Assembly: GCA_007844125.1 (NCBI GenBank)
Contig: CM017568.1
Coordinates: 10,807,732-10,871,731, forward strand
DNA: 64,000 nt
Reading direction: 5' to 3'
DNA from: Sinonovacula constricta
Lineage: Eukaryota > Mollusca > Bivalvia > Cardiida > Solecurtidae
Part shown: positions 10,201 to 23,757 of the stretch, piece by piece
How positions within the stretch are numbered: position 1 is the first letter of the stretch
How the letters are laid out: each line of letters starts with the position of its first letter
Program-made: the position numbers and the translations under genes
Notes under the pieces: model-generated
Database searches by the model: none
Told to the model about the DNA's origin: nothing
Seen by the model: the letters and a program-made list of their open reading frames with translations, nothing else

Positions 10201-13200
10201 TTAAGCGATTTTGGTGGAAGAAGACACCAGATATAGGCGTGGGTGAAACAACAAGTGCACCCCAGGCCAGATGGTCGACCACCCTTCATGAGAGGTTTCG
10301 ACCCCATCGGGACTCGAACTCACAGGTTTAGAGGCTAAGAGTTACCAGCCGGTGACTCTTACACCTCGTCAAGTGTTCCAAGGAATGGCATTTCACAAAA
10401 AAATACCTCGCCACGAGCGCCTCTGAATGGCATTTCGCAAAAAAGTACCTCGCCACGAGGGCCTCTGAATGGCATTTCGCATAAAATTTCATTGCCACGA
10501 GCGCCTCTGAATGGCATTTCGCAAAAAATTACCTCGCCACGAGGGCCTCTGAATGGCATTTCGCATAAAATTTCATTGGCACGAGCGCCTCTGAATGGCA
10601 TTTCGCAAAAAAAGTACCTCGCCACGAGGGCCTCTGAATGGCATTTCGCATAAAATTTCATTGCCACGAGCGCCTCTGAATGGCATTTCGCATAAAATTT
10701 CATCGCCACGAGCGCCTCTGAGTGGCATTTGACATAAAACTTCATCTCCACGAGCGCCTCTGAATGGCATTTCGCATAAAATTTCATCTCCACGAGCGCC
10801 TCTGAATGACATTTCGCATAAAATTTCATCGCCACGAGCGCCCCTAAATGGCATTTCGCAAAAAAAGTACATCGCCACGAGCGCTTCTGAATGGCATTTC
10901 GCATAAAAATTCATCTCCACGAGTGCCCCTGAGTGGCATTTGACACAAAACTTCATCTCCACGAGCGCCCCTGAGTGGCATTTGACACAAAACTTCATCC
11001 CCACGAGCGCCCCTGACGCCAACGAATGTTTGTTTCTAGAGATTAACTTGTTAGTATTTTATCAAAGTTTATTTCGTTTGATTTATTATATCGTGCCCAG
11101 TCCTGCTCTTGTTGGCCAGGTTTAAGGAAAGGAAGTCTGGTTATAGACTGGCGAAGGTCAGCATGCGGAGGGGCGACAACCTTTTTCTTTTGAACGGAAG
11201 TTCTTCAACATTTTAACGGTTTTATCAAGCCTTAGTAGAGCTATGGTAATTAAATAACATAGCTTATATAAGATGAAGTCAAGATCATTGCCGCTGTAAG
11301 TAAAATAGTCTTTTCATCTCCGTCCAATAACTTGTTTTAGGATTGATGTATCAGATTAAGTAGGTAGATGCCTTTAAACATGGGAAAAGTGAGGTTGGAA
11401 GTGATTTAAGTCGTGATAGCGTTAAGATTAATTTTGCGGTTATTAAACAAGGGATTTAAGCGATTGGGTCACACAGTATAAAACCTCCTATACGCTTCAT
11501 TGTACTCGCTTTTTATGTCCCTTACAATTAAACTATTAGTTTCTGGTCAAGCCAGTGTGTTGGTTTAGTTGTAAGGTGTTCATCTATTTATCTCTAGTCG
11601 CTCAAATAACTTTTTGTTAGGTTTATATTGTACAATTGTTTATTCCCAGGGATGTTATATATTTTCCAGTGATTCTCCCCTGTAGATGCTTGTCAAGCAA
11701 GGAATTAAATATTCCCAGTGATTCCCTTGTAGTTGCTTGTCAAGCAAGGAATAGTATATTCCCAGTAATTCCCTTGTAGTTGCTTGTCAAGCAAGGAATT
11801 ATATATTCCCAGAAATTCCCTTGTAGTTGCTTGTCAAGCAAGGAATAGTATATTCCCAGTAATTCCCTTGTAGTTGCTTGTCAAGCAGGGAATTATATAT
11901 TCCTAGTAATTCCCTTGCAGCCGCTAGTCACGCAAGGAATAATATATTCCCAGTGATTCCCTTGTAGTTGCTTGTCACGAAAGGAATTATATATTCCCAG
12001 TTATTCCCTAGCAGTCGCTTGTCACGCAAGAAATAATATATTCCCAGTGATTCCCTTGTAGTTGCTTGTCACGCAAGGAATAATATATTCCCAGTGATTC
12101 CCTTTGTGTGGCTTGCCACACAATGACTTACCTGTTCTCAGTGATTCTCCTGTAGTTGCTTGTCACGCAAGGAATTATATATTCCCAGTAATTCCCTAGC
12201 CGTCGATTGTCACGCAAGGAATAATATATTGCCAGTGATTCCCTTGTCGTTGCTTGTCACGCAAGGAATAATATATTCCCAGTGATTCCCTTTGTGTGGC
12301 TTGCCACACAATGACTTACCTATTCCCAGTGATTCCCTTGTAGTTGCTTGTCACGCAAGGAATAATATATTCCCAGTGATTCCCTTGTAGTTGCTTGTCA
12401 CGCAAGGAATAATATATTCCCAGTGATTCCCCTGTAGTTGCTTGTCACGCAAGGAATTTTATATTCCCAGTAATTCCCTAGCAGTCGCTTGTCACGCAAG
12501 GAATAATATATTCCCAGTGATTCCCTTGTAGTTGCTTGTCACGCAAGGAATAATATATTCCCAGTGATTCCCTTGCAGTCGCTTGTCACGCAAGGAATAA
12601 TATATTCCCAGTGATTCCCTTGTAGTTGCTTGTCACGCAAGGAATAATATATTCCCAGTGATTCCCTTGCAGTCGCTTGTCACGCAAGGAGTAATATATT
12701 CCCAGTGATTCCCTTGTAGTTGGTTGTCACGCAAGGAATAATATATTCCCAGTGATTCCCTTGCAGTCGCTTGTCACGCAAAGAATAATATATTCCCAGT
12801 AATTCCCTTGTAGTTGCTTGTCACGCAAGGAATAATATATTCCCAGTGATTCGCTTGTAGTTGCTTGTCACGCAAGGAATAATATATTCCCAGTGATTCC
12901 CTTGTAGTTGCTTGTCACACAAGGAATAATATATTCCCAGTGATTCCCTTGCAGTCGCTTGTCACGCAAGGAATAATATATTCCCAGTGATTCCCTTGTA
13001 GCCGCTTGTCACGAAAGGAATAATATATTCCCAGTGATTCCCTTGTAGTCGCTTGTCACGCAAGGAATAATATATTCCCAGTGATTCCCTTGTAGTTGCT
13101 TGTCAAGCAAGGAATAGTATATTCCCAGTAATTCCCTTGCAGTCGCTTGTCACACAAGGAATTATATATTCCCAGAAATTCCCTTGTAGTTGCTTGTCAA

Positions 13201-16200
13201 GCAAGGAATAGTATATACCCAGTAATTCCCTTGTAGTTGCTTGTCAAGCAGGGAATTATATATTCCTAGTAATTCCCTTGCAGCCGCAAGTCACGCAAGG
13301 AATAATATATTCCCAGTGATTCCCTTGTAGTTGCTTGTCACGCAAGGAATTATATATTCCCAGTTATTCCCTAGCAGTCGCTTGTCACGCAAGAAATAAT
13401 ATATTCCCAGTGATTCCCTTGTAGTTGCTTGTCACGCAAGGAATAATATATTCCCAGTGATTCCCTTTGTGTGGCTTGCCACACAATGACTCACCTGTTC
13501 TCAGTGATTCTCCTGTAGTTGCTTGTCACGCAAGGAATTATATATTCCCAGTAATTCCCTAGCCGTCGCTTGTCACGCAAGGAATAATATATTGCCAGTG
13601 ATTCCCTTGTCGTTGCTTGTCACGCAAGGAATAATATATTCCCAGTGATTCCCTTTGTGTGGCTTGCCACACAATGACTTACCTATTCCCAGTGATTCCC
13701 TTGTAGTTGCTTGTCACGCAAGGAATAATATATTCCCAGTGATTCCCTTGTAGTTGCTTGTCACGCAAGGAATAATATATTCCCAGTGATTCCCCTGTAG
13801 TTGCTTGTCACGCAAGGAATTTTATATTCCCAGTAATTCCCTAGCAGTTGCTTGTCACGCAAGGAATAATATATTCCCAGTGATTCCCTTGCAGTCGCTT
13901 GTCACGCAAGGAATAATATATTCCCTGTGATTCCCTTGTAGTTGCTTGTCACGCAAGGAATAATATATTCCCAGTGATTCCCTTGCAGTCGCTTGTCACG
14001 CAAGGAGTAATATATTCCCAGTGATTCCCTTGTAGTTGGTTGTCACGCAAGGAATAATATATTCCCAGTGATTCCCTTGCAGTCGCTTGTCACGCAAAGA
14101 ATAATATATTCCCAGTGATTCCCTTGCAGTCGCTTGTCACGCAAGGAATAATATATTCCCAGTGATTCGCTTGTAGTTGCTTGTCACGCAAGGAATAATA
14201 TATTCCCAGTGATTCCCTTGTAGTTGCTTGTCACACAAGGAATAATATATTCCCAGTGATTCCCTTGCAGTCGCTTGTCACGCAAGGAATAATATATTCC
14301 CAGTGATTCCCTTGTAGTCGCTTGTCACGCAAGGAATAATATATTCCCAGTGATTCCCTTGTAGTCGCTTGTCACGCAAGGAATAATATATTCCCAGTGA
14401 TTCCCTTGTAGTTGCTTGTCACGCAATGAATAATATATTCCCAGTGATTCCCTTGCAGTCGCTTGTCACGCAAGGAATAATATATTCCCAGTGATTCCCT
14501 TGCAGTCGCTTGTCACTCAAGGAATAATATATTCCCAGTGATTCCCTTGTAGTTGCTTGTCACGCAAGGAATAATATATTCCCAGTGATTCCCTTGTAGT
14601 CGCTTGTCACGCAAGGAATAATATATTCCCAGTGATTCCCTTGCAGTCGCTTGTCACGCAAGGAATAATATATTCCCAGTGATTCCCTAGCAGTCGATTG
14701 TCACGCAAGGAATGGCATATTCCCAATGATTCCCTTGTAGTTGCTTGTCACGCAAGGAATAATATATTCCCAGTGATTCCCTTGTAGTTGCTTGTCACGC
14801 AAGGAATAATATATTCCCAGTGATTCCCTTGTAGTTGCTTGTCACGCAAGGAATAATATATTCCCATTGATTCCCTTGCAGTCGCTTGTCACGTAAGGAA
14901 TAATATATTCCCAGTGATTCCCTTGTAGTTGCTTGTCACGCAAGGAATAATATATACAATGACTTACCTATTCTCAGTGATTCCCCTGTAGTTGCTTGTC
15001 CGGCAAAGAGAACTGACCAATTATAGGACTCGACTCCAATGATTTCCCTGTATTTGCTATTATAAATTATAGTCAAGACCTAGCCATCAACTCGAATCCC
15101 GCCAGTGATTGTTTCTACTGTTTCGCCTGTTAGTGTCTAGTCACGCACTTTCAATTTGCTTGCACGCTGATTCAGCTGCTAGTTTATTGTCTTAAAAACG
15201 TCTTCCAAATGATTTACTTGTTAGCTCCTAGTCGAATGCTTCTTTTCTTCCTTTAATGTGTAAGTGACAATTACAGTTTAGGCCTGGACCTGTACGATTT
15301 TCAATATCGTTTTTCTTTTTCTGGATCAAAGGACGAAATGCAAACAATATACTTACCGGTTAGCGCCCAGAGAAATGTCGTCAAGAAGCCTTTACATTTA
15401 GTGTGACTTCCCTTGTCTCCACGGGACGTAACTAGCAACGAGATGAATCCGGTAACAGTGGTTATCGCCCCTGTTATCGCTAGGCATTGAATCACCACAA
15501 ACTCGTCAAGAATGTGGCTCTGCAGCTCTGTGGATGCAATATAATCAAAACAGGTTCCAACACAAAGAGTTTGGGGATTGCGGGTGGAACTATCATTTTA
15601 TATATTTTTTCATTTATGTTAAAAATATAACTGCACGAAAGAACAAAAAGCGAGTATGGTCTGTATACATTTCTCTTAGAAAAGACCAAAGGGTCGAAAA
15701 ATAGAGAAAAATGTGAGATTATTTTTAATTGCCGTTTATGATTCCATATCTTTAAAGCAAAATGAATGAGGTACGACAGTAGACTCTCTTATGATAGGAA
15801 CAATAAGTATTAAGTCTACTCACTTTCGTTATGCCTAGTGTCTGTCTCCATAAAGACACGGAGCTGGTTCAGATTAACTGTGTGGCAGGAATCGTTGACA
15901 CAGCCACGGATCGTCCATAGACCCAAACTAATGTCAATTAACACGTGACCTTGAGAAATGACGTGACCTTGATCCTTGTCATTCGTGTTTGAAGTTTTAT
16001 CTAAATATTAAACATGGAACGAGTTTAGTAAGCGGAAGGATAATACGACACGGACGATAAAATGAAGATAAATGAACAAAACAAAATATTTTAAATAAAC
16101 ATTATTGGTAAAATAAATGTTCGTATTCCTATTCCATTTGGGTGTAAAGGCACTTTACTCTAACTATTCTCTTGTGGGTAAGTATTTGGTATATAGTATA

Positions 16201-17765
16201 TATATATATATCATGCTATTAAAATTTTCTCACAAAAAGTTTTTATTAAATTGGTACAATACAACACAACACACATGTAATGATCTGTCTAAACGTTACG
16301 CTTGACAATGAATTTGAATAATGGAATGAGCTTATGAAAACAATGGAATGGAAACAACAAAAAGGCTAATATCTCTTATAATTAATTAGACATGGACCTT
16401 CACAAAAAGTCAATTTTAAAATAAAGTTCAATGAATAAAAAGTAAAAATAATAAAATACATAAATATCAATAAATGTATGATTAAAAAAAATAAAAGCAA
16501 TATGTCATAAGTTATAACATTTACCATGATGTTCTTCGCGTTGACCTTTGACCTCAGCATGAAGACTGAACCAGGCTGGCGAGAAAAAGGCAACGGCTTG
16601 GAAGATGACGGCGACACTAGCGATGGACAGAAGTATCCAGTAGAACAGCTCCTTGTTCAGTGTACATTTAACGTGTGACACTTTCTGCATGTGCATCTTT
16701 GGAATCGACCTTCTGACAGCCGGGCTAATTAGAATAAACGATAACGTCTTTAACATTGCAAATGCCTTTAACAGGTCAATACCAAGCAAGTTTATTCGGA
16801 ATTCATCGGAGGTGTTCGGTGATTTTGTAAACGGTCGTAGCTAATGAAAATCCTAAAATAGAATTTTCTTTACGATTGACGTCGCTTATAAAACTGTTAA
16901 AAAGGCACAGCACCCCACAGTAAATAGCCATCTCAAAATAACAATGACAACCCAACCTCAGAAGAAAAATTGACAAGTCAGATCCTAAACAATAATGAAA
17001 AAAATGATTGGAGAAGTATGTACAGTAACATCTATCAATCTACAATAGACTCTACACTACGATGTTTCCATTATAAATTTTTGATGAGAATAATTCCCAC
17101 AAATAAATCGCTATATAAATATAAATACATAGAATCAAGTCTATGTACTTTCTGTAATTAGGCAGTCAAATCACTTGAGCATCTTTCAGGGAGTGTTGCA
17201 ACGTACAACCATTATGGAAACAACTAAATAATTTCTTCAAAGCAAAATAAAAAAAAAAGATTACTATAACGAAAGAAAAAGCCCTCCTAAGTATTATTTT
17301 AACCTGTCCTCATACAGGTATTAGTAACACTATTATTATATTAATGAAATACTTTATTTTCAAATGCAAAACGAATCAAGAAAATCCCAATTTTGACGCT
17401 TTCTATTACCTTCCACAAAGAAGAATTTAAATAGAAGAAAGAATTGCCCTAGATCATGACAAATATGATGCCCAAAGTAAAAAATGGCTAGTACTTAATC
17501 CTAAACAATAGTAAAAGCATATAAATTTAAATTTACAAATACCATACCCAAAAGTAAACAAATGACAGCATAACTTTATACGTATTTGATGCTTGTTTTT
17601 TATGCTGATAGAATTAAGACATATACAAAACATAACTTAATCAACTTTAAACCTAGTAACAATAGTTATATTGGAATGATAGGTCACTTAATCAACTGTT
17701 TCTTTTTACTATACTTTGTAACAAAGCTAGTGAATGATAGAACGATAGAAAGAGAGAGGGGAGAG

Positions 17766-17831
<66 letters not shown>

Positions 17832-18945
17832 GGGGGGGGGGGTCTGTGTGTGCGAGAGAGATTGAAAAGACAGAATGAGGAGAGATGGAATGAGAGAGGG
17901 ATACATAACCATAGCATGATGATGTAATATATGAAGATTCAATTCTTCTTCAACCCAATATAGGTATTGTGACATTTGTATATTGTATGTAGAACTTGAA
18001 TGAATTTGAATGATTTGTAACATATATCATCATGTTGCAGAAATAAAAGATAAAAAACACCTCAAAAGGGTACTGAATTAACTTTGTTTAACTTAAATGA
18101 CAACGACGGCCAAGTAGCCAAGCAGCAGGTTCCATCCCTGGCAGAGACGACAGTTTTCAAATGATATTATTCAAATGTTAAAACATCATTTGCTCATCTT
18201 AAATAAATAAAGGGTCGATCCACGACTTGCCAATCCGATATTATGAAAATGAGACTTGGTGCGGAATCATGTCACATGTTTAAGACATTTTGTCGCAAAG
18301 CAAGAAGAAAAATCTACTTCAAGTAAACATTACGTTTCCTGATAAGTGAATGCTTTATGGCTAAACATAAAACGCCACAAAGAAATTTTCTTTAAAATGA
18401 TGCCACAAACATTATAGTAAGATCTTTTATCAATGGTATAAAATAAAATATATTAAAGAATGAAGTAGAAATTTAGTTGATCTGATTGATTCCTTAACAA
18501 GCGGTAACAAAGTTGATAAATGAAAATATCAACATAAAGCTATTCCCTCTTTTCATCTGTAAAGGGGCATTACTCTAACTAATTAAATTCGACCTTGTTC
18601 TCCCTTGAGAAGGTATTTGGTATATAGTTAGAGAAAAAACCCATTAAAAATAATTCTTTAAGCAATTTGGATCACGTATTACTGTTCATAAAGTTTTTTT
18701 TATAAGTGAGATAAGAATGACTTAAATGCTTGAGCGATACTTTAAGAAAAAAAAAATTAAAAATAAAATTAAGAATATGTCCTATATTAAGTGCTAGAAA
18801 AACCTTGCCACAAGGTTGATAGCCAATACGTGTTGAAACTAGGGAATAAATCAACACAAATTACACGAAACATCCGAATAGAATAATTATCTTACCATGT
18901 TTGTTCGCCTTCTCCAATCGTTTTGTAGGATTCTAAGAGACTCAT
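7119..18945 (-). CDS. Claudin/PMP22-like tetraspan membrane protein, five exons reassembled
   Basis: Exons 18896-18945, 16525-16724, 15824-16000, 15357-15527 and 7119-7231 join in phase (2, 1, 1, 1) to give exactly 711 nt, 236 codons plus stop. Domains: cytoplasmic tail of about 35 residues; TM1 (LFYWILLSIASVAVIFQAV); FSPAWF; a large first extracellular loop with the family signature GLWTIRGCVNDSC (the W-GLW-C-C pattern of claudin, PMP22, LHFPL and calcium-channel gamma proteins); TM2 (VVIQCLAITGAITTVTGF); TM3 spanning the exon 4/5 junction (FLWALTG joined to VSGFLSITIALV); then SGGTPGSWLQIGDA and a stop. The role is probably cell contact or channel accessory. A fourth transmembrane helix is missing, so either a further exon was not found or the end is altered by the adjoining minisatellite. 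A GTAAGA donor near 7189 inside exon 5 is an alternative exit. Confidence 0.8.
7232..8606. other. Intron of the claudin-like gene, unique part
   Basis: AT-rich intron sequence between exon 5 and the 48-bp array. No other gene seen. Confidence 0.5.
8607..9766. repeat. 48-bp minisatellite, about 24 copies
   Basis: Unit TTACCATACAAAGATAACGC then CTATGGATATTGGAGGGGAG and TGTTTAAC. The period is divisible by three and two frames lack stops, which creates long apparent reading frames (NLPYKDNAYGYW-type repeats). These are a by-product of the period: single-base changes at about 9108 and a run of ten G at 9267-9276 break frame freely. Intronic in the claudin-like gene. Confidence 0.95.
9767..10204. 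other. Intron sequence, no feature
   Basis: AT-rich spacer between the 48-bp array and a SINE. Nothing recognisable. Confidence 0.4.
10205..10371 (-). repeat. tRNA-derived SINE
   Basis: The minus strand reads CGAGGTGTAAGAGTCACCGG, then a B box (GAGTTCGAGTCCC) and a body GATGGGGTCGAAACCTC. It abuts the 42-bp array directly, whose first unit may have been seeded beside it. Confidence 0.5.
10372..11013. repeat. 42-bp minisatellite, about 15 copies
   Basis: Unit GAATGGCATTTCGCATAAAA then TTTCATTGCCACGAGCGCCTCT. Two subtypes alternate: one with CATAAAATTTCAT, one with CAAAAAAGTACCT. The period is divisible by three, so minus-strand frames stay open (CEMPFRGARG-type repeats); there is no evidence that they are translated. 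Confidence 0.95.
11014..11640. other. Intron sequence between arrays
   Basis: Mostly unique. From about 11540 rightwards it shows decayed, barely recognisable copies of the 47-bp unit. Confidence 0.4.
11641..15235. repeat. 47-bp minisatellite, about 70 copies, with higher-order duplication
   Basis: Unit TATTCCCAGTGATTCCCTTG then TAGTTGCTTGTCACGCAAGG and AATAATA. The regular array runs 11650-14960; decayed copies continue to about 15235. Each unit contains TTCCCTTG...CAAGGAA, a short stem with a 15-base loop. Rare variant units at 12100, 12288, 13463 and 13651 have TTGTGTGGCTTGCCACACAA, a perfect hairpin. The matching variants are exactly 1363 bp apart (29 x 47), revealing a segmental duplication inside the array. 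Lies in the claudin-like intron. Confidence 0.97.
15236..15356. other. Intron flank next to claudin-like exon 4
   Basis: Short intron sequence between the decayed array edge and the exon 4 donor. Confidence 0.4.
15357..15527 (-). CDS. Claudin-like gene, exon 4 (TM2 and start of TM3)
   Basis: Acceptor TTGCATCCACAG, donor GTAAGTAT. AG completes a Lys codon from exon 3. Encodes LQSHILDEF, TM2, the short basic cytoplasmic turn TSRGDKGSHTKCKG and the beginning of TM3 (FLTTFLWALT). Confidence 0.85.
15824..16000 (-). CDS. Claudin-like gene, exon 3 (GLW-C-C loop)
   Basis: Acceptor AATATTTAG, donor GTGAGT. The bases AT complete an Asp codon left by exon 2. Encodes the loop with LIDISLGLWTIRGCVNDSCH, the diagnostic motif of the superfamily. 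No ATG-initiated frame covers it, so it is visible only by splice phase and motif. Confidence 0.8.
16525..16724 (-). CDS. Claudin-like gene, exon 2 (TM1)
   Basis: Acceptor TTATTCTAATTAG, donor GTAAATG. Encodes PAVRRSIPKMHMQKVSHVKC, the first membrane helix and the FSPAWF motif that begins the first extracellular loop. Initiation at the internal Met codon (16696) is an alternative if exon 1 is not used. Confidence 0.8.
16940..17560 (+). mobile_element. LINE (non-LTR retrotransposon) ORF2 remnant, zf-RVT end
   Basis: Conceptual translation gives WRSMYSNIYQSTIDSTLRCF, then YKFLMRIIPTNKSLYKYKYI and SSLCTFCN, followed after a frameshift by HLSG-like residues and ECCNVQPLWKQLNNFFKAK. This is the zinc-finger region downstream of reverse transcriptase in many LINEs (Leu-rich, CTFC, later HLF-C-W). 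Stops and frameshifts throughout show it is dead. It lies in the first intron of the claudin-like gene, antisense to it. Confidence 0.75.
17747..17842. repeat. (GA)n microsatellite ending in poly-G
   Basis: About 80 bases of GA repeats followed by 13 G at 17830-17842. Purine-only strand. Confidence 0.95.
17843..18895. other. First intron of the claudin-like gene, no gene
   Basis: AT-rich. A segment at 18565-18625 (TTACTCTAACTA, then AGGTATTTGGTATATAGT) is repeated in diverged form at 16145-16200, a small dispersed duplication. A B-box-like GGTTCCATCCC at about 18129 is too weak to call a SINE. Confidence 0.4.
18896..18945 (-). CDS. Claudin-like gene, exon 1 (start codon)
   Basis: ATG at 18945-18943 in a good context (AAAAAAATGAG) opens MSLLESYKTIGEGEQT and ends in TG before a donor GTAAGATA. 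Two spare bases fit the single base at the start of exon 2, completing a Cys codon. The phase fit supports it; no family motif lies in these residues, so it remains the least certain exon. Confidence 0.6.
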
Positions 18946-19012
18946 TTTTTTTCAAGAATGCAACCGGTAAATAGTTATAGTGTTCTCCTCTCGCTCCTTC
19001 TAAGTTTCTCAC

Positions 19013-19404
19013 TTAAAGATGGTATCCGACAGTTTTGGCCATTTTATCTCTTATGTAACCAAATAAATAATGATTACCTGCAATACCAAAAGAAAAAACC
19101 CAAACACGTGACTACCTACTTATGAGATCAAGATAATATTTATATGATCATCCGGGTAATCAGCTCTGACGTTGATATCTTTAGCTGAAATCCACATAGT
19201 ACTTATTTACTGATTTGTAAATAATGAAAAATAAATAGATTTCACGATTTGTAATGTCAAACAATTTAGATGATGTTTTAAATAGCATTGACTTAAGCTT
19301 ATAAGTATAAGTTTATACAGCAGTTACGAACAAATTGCATCAAAACAGCTGTAAGATGTTGTTGTGTCTATTATATAAATGCAGACTGTCGAATACCACC
19401 TATT
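19013..19404 (+). mobile_element. MITE family 1, copy a (both termini present)
   Basis: Starts TTAAAGATGGTATCCGACAG and ends GACTGTCGAATACCACCTAT, imperfect terminal inverted repeats of about 20 bp. Inside are the family blocks AACACGTGACTACC, ATCATCCGGGTAATC and CTGACGTTGATATC. About 390 bp, no coding capacity. The start lies just upstream of the claudin-like exon 1. Confidence 0.8.
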
Positions 19405-20097
19405 AATAGACACTAACCTCGACTTAGTGTAATGTCACGTCTAGGTCTGATGATTAAGTCTTGGTGTGTACTGTTATTTACTGTAAAATGTTTGCAGCCT
19501 CAATTTTCCTCTATTCACTGTTGATTCTTGTATAATTGTAAACCCACACATTCTGGAACTTCTTTCGTCACATAGCCATGAGTTTAAATAAGTTCACAGC
19601 ATAATGGATACAGCGATCTATCGGTCCTTTCATAATTCAGAATTGAATGTCTAGAAACGGTAGTAATTATGAATGATTAACATTTTGGACAAAAACCTAA
19701 TACAAAATAAGTAGAAGCAGAGAAATGTGAGTTTACATTCAAACCTACGAAATACCAAGATTTTGTAATTTAATACAACAAAACTATGACAAAACCTTTG
19801 TTTAACAGTCCGGTTAAAATATAGAAACATACTCTTTATAAGCCTATTAGGCTTCATTCTAAACCGATATTAAAAAAATGAGTCGTCATGTCGTTTTCTT
19901 TACCATTTTAAAGACCTGCATTATATATCACATCTTATTAAATTTACATGACTACCAAAAATTTGTGTTCGTAAGTTTAAAACTAAAGAATATTCTCAAG
20001 TAAATGAATTATTGTTGCCTGAACAGATCGTACAAAATGATGTTTATTGATGTCCCCCATCTATGTGAAAATGAGACATAACACACAAATTAGCATT
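19405..20097. other. Gene-free AT-rich stretch
   Basis: No exon or array recognised. Confidence 0.4.
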
Positions 20098-20217
20098 ACA
20101 AACATTTATTTTCTATCTGCAAAAATTATGCACAAACTCTCTAAACAGAGAACAGGGTTCAGATATTGTTACATGTATCTGATATAGGCAAACAGTCAGA
20201 TGCCACCTTTAAACCTT
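20098..20217 (+). mobile_element. MITE family 1, 3' part
   Basis: Contains CATTACAAACATTTATTTTC, then ATATTGTTACATGTAT and the terminal repeat AGTCAGATGCCACCTTTAAA. The middle of the element is deleted. A long CA microsatellite starts 25 bases beyond its end. Confidence 0.65.
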
Positions 20218-20239
20218 AGTGCTAAATGTGAATAAAAAT

Positions 20240-22274
<2,035 letters not shown>

Positions 22275-22350
22275 TTACCTGCGGTGTGCCGGTGGTTCTA
22301 CCCAGACATTTTTTTGGGGTCGTCCTCCACCCAAAATAATATAACCATGC
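22275..22350 (+). repeat. SINE-B fragment
   Basis: ACCTGCGGTGTGCCGGTGGT then TCTACCCAGACATTT and CCACCCAAAATA match the body of the SINE-B copy at 61668-61885. Head and tail are missing. Confidence 0.55.
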
Positions 22351-22499
22351 AAATGGGAACATAATTGTGTCCGTGCAATGTTACACAAAACAAGCGATAA
22401 GTATTTACAAAGTGTATTCTTATAAACTAAGTTTGTAATTAAAAAGACAAACAACAGTTATTGCAGACCAAACTCAGGCATTTTTTTATGATCACACTT

Positions 22500-23757
22500 A
22501 CATTTACACCCTCAAAGCCACTCCCGCTCCTACAACCACCTTCACAAACTCTCTCACAAACACACACACTATAACACACACTGTCTCTCTCATTCTAACA
22601 ACCACATACAACAACCATATACACACTAACATAACAATCACACCGGACCCATTCTCACATCCACACTCACACCAATGTTAACAACCACACCGACTCTCAC
22701 AAACACTCTCACAAAAACCCTTACACCCACTCTTATACCCACATTCACAATCACACCTACAAACCAACTCTCTCATACACGCACTCGCAAAACCACACTC
22801 ACACCCACATTTACACCCACACATACTTTCATACCCACAGCGATACATAAACTCACATTCACACTCACACCCATTCTCACACCTGCTCTCACATCCACAC
22901 TTTTTCCCTCACTCAATTCCACTCTCACACCTACAAGCTCGCCTAATTATATACACACTCACACCCATATCCACTCTCACACATATTCTTACCACCACTC
23001 TCACACACACTCTCACACCCATTATCACACTTACTTTCACCACCACTCTCACATCCACTCTTACACCCACTATTACACCTACTTTCACTAACACTCTCAC
23101 ATCCACTCTTACACCCACTATTACACCTACTTCACTAACACTCTCACATCCACTCTTACACCCACTATTACACCTACTTTCACTAACACTCTCACATCCA
23201 CTCTTACACCCACTATTACAGCTACTTTCACTAACACTCTCACATCCACTCTTACACCCACTATTACACCTACTTTCACTAACACTCTCACATCCACTCT
23301 TACACCCACTATTACAGCTACTTTCACTAACACTCTCACATCCACTCTTACACCCACTATTACACCTACTTTCACTAACACTCTCACAAACACTCTTACA
23401 CCCACTATTACACCTACTTTCACTAACACTCTCACATCTACTCTTACACCCACTATTACACCTACTTTCACTAACACTCTCACAAACACTCTTACACCCA
23501 CTATTACACCTACTTTCACTAACACTCTCACATCTACTCTTACACCCACTATTACACCTACTTTCACTAACACTCTCACATCCACTCTTACACCCACTAT
23601 TACAGCTACTTTCACTAACACTCTCACATCTACTCTTACACCCACTATTACACCTACTTTCACTAACACTCTCACAAACACTCTTACACCCACTATCACA
23701 CCTACTTTCACCACCACTCTCACACACACTCTTACACCCACGTTCACCACCACTTAG
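22500..23757. repeat. CA/CT-rich, nearly G-free satellite with a 48-bp core array
   Basis: From 22500 the plus strand is almost devoid of G. The first 550 bases are irregular ACACTC/CACCCAC motifs; from 23050 they become a regular 48-bp array of about 14 copies (CACTCTCACATCCACTCTTA then CACCCACTATTACACCTACT and TTCACTAA), with alternating variants (ATCCAC, AAACAC, ATCTAC). Minus-strand frames across it are open because 48 is divisible by three. Confidence 0.95.

Noticed and set aside
10359..11022. Minus-strand frames with CEMPFRGARG repeats
   Set aside because: Same artefact of a 42-bp unit; intronic and antisense variation is not codon-like.
11650..14960. CRISPR-like regular repeats
   Set aside because: Units are contiguous without unique spacers, no cas genes are present, and the genome is eukaryotic with introns. 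It is a minisatellite.
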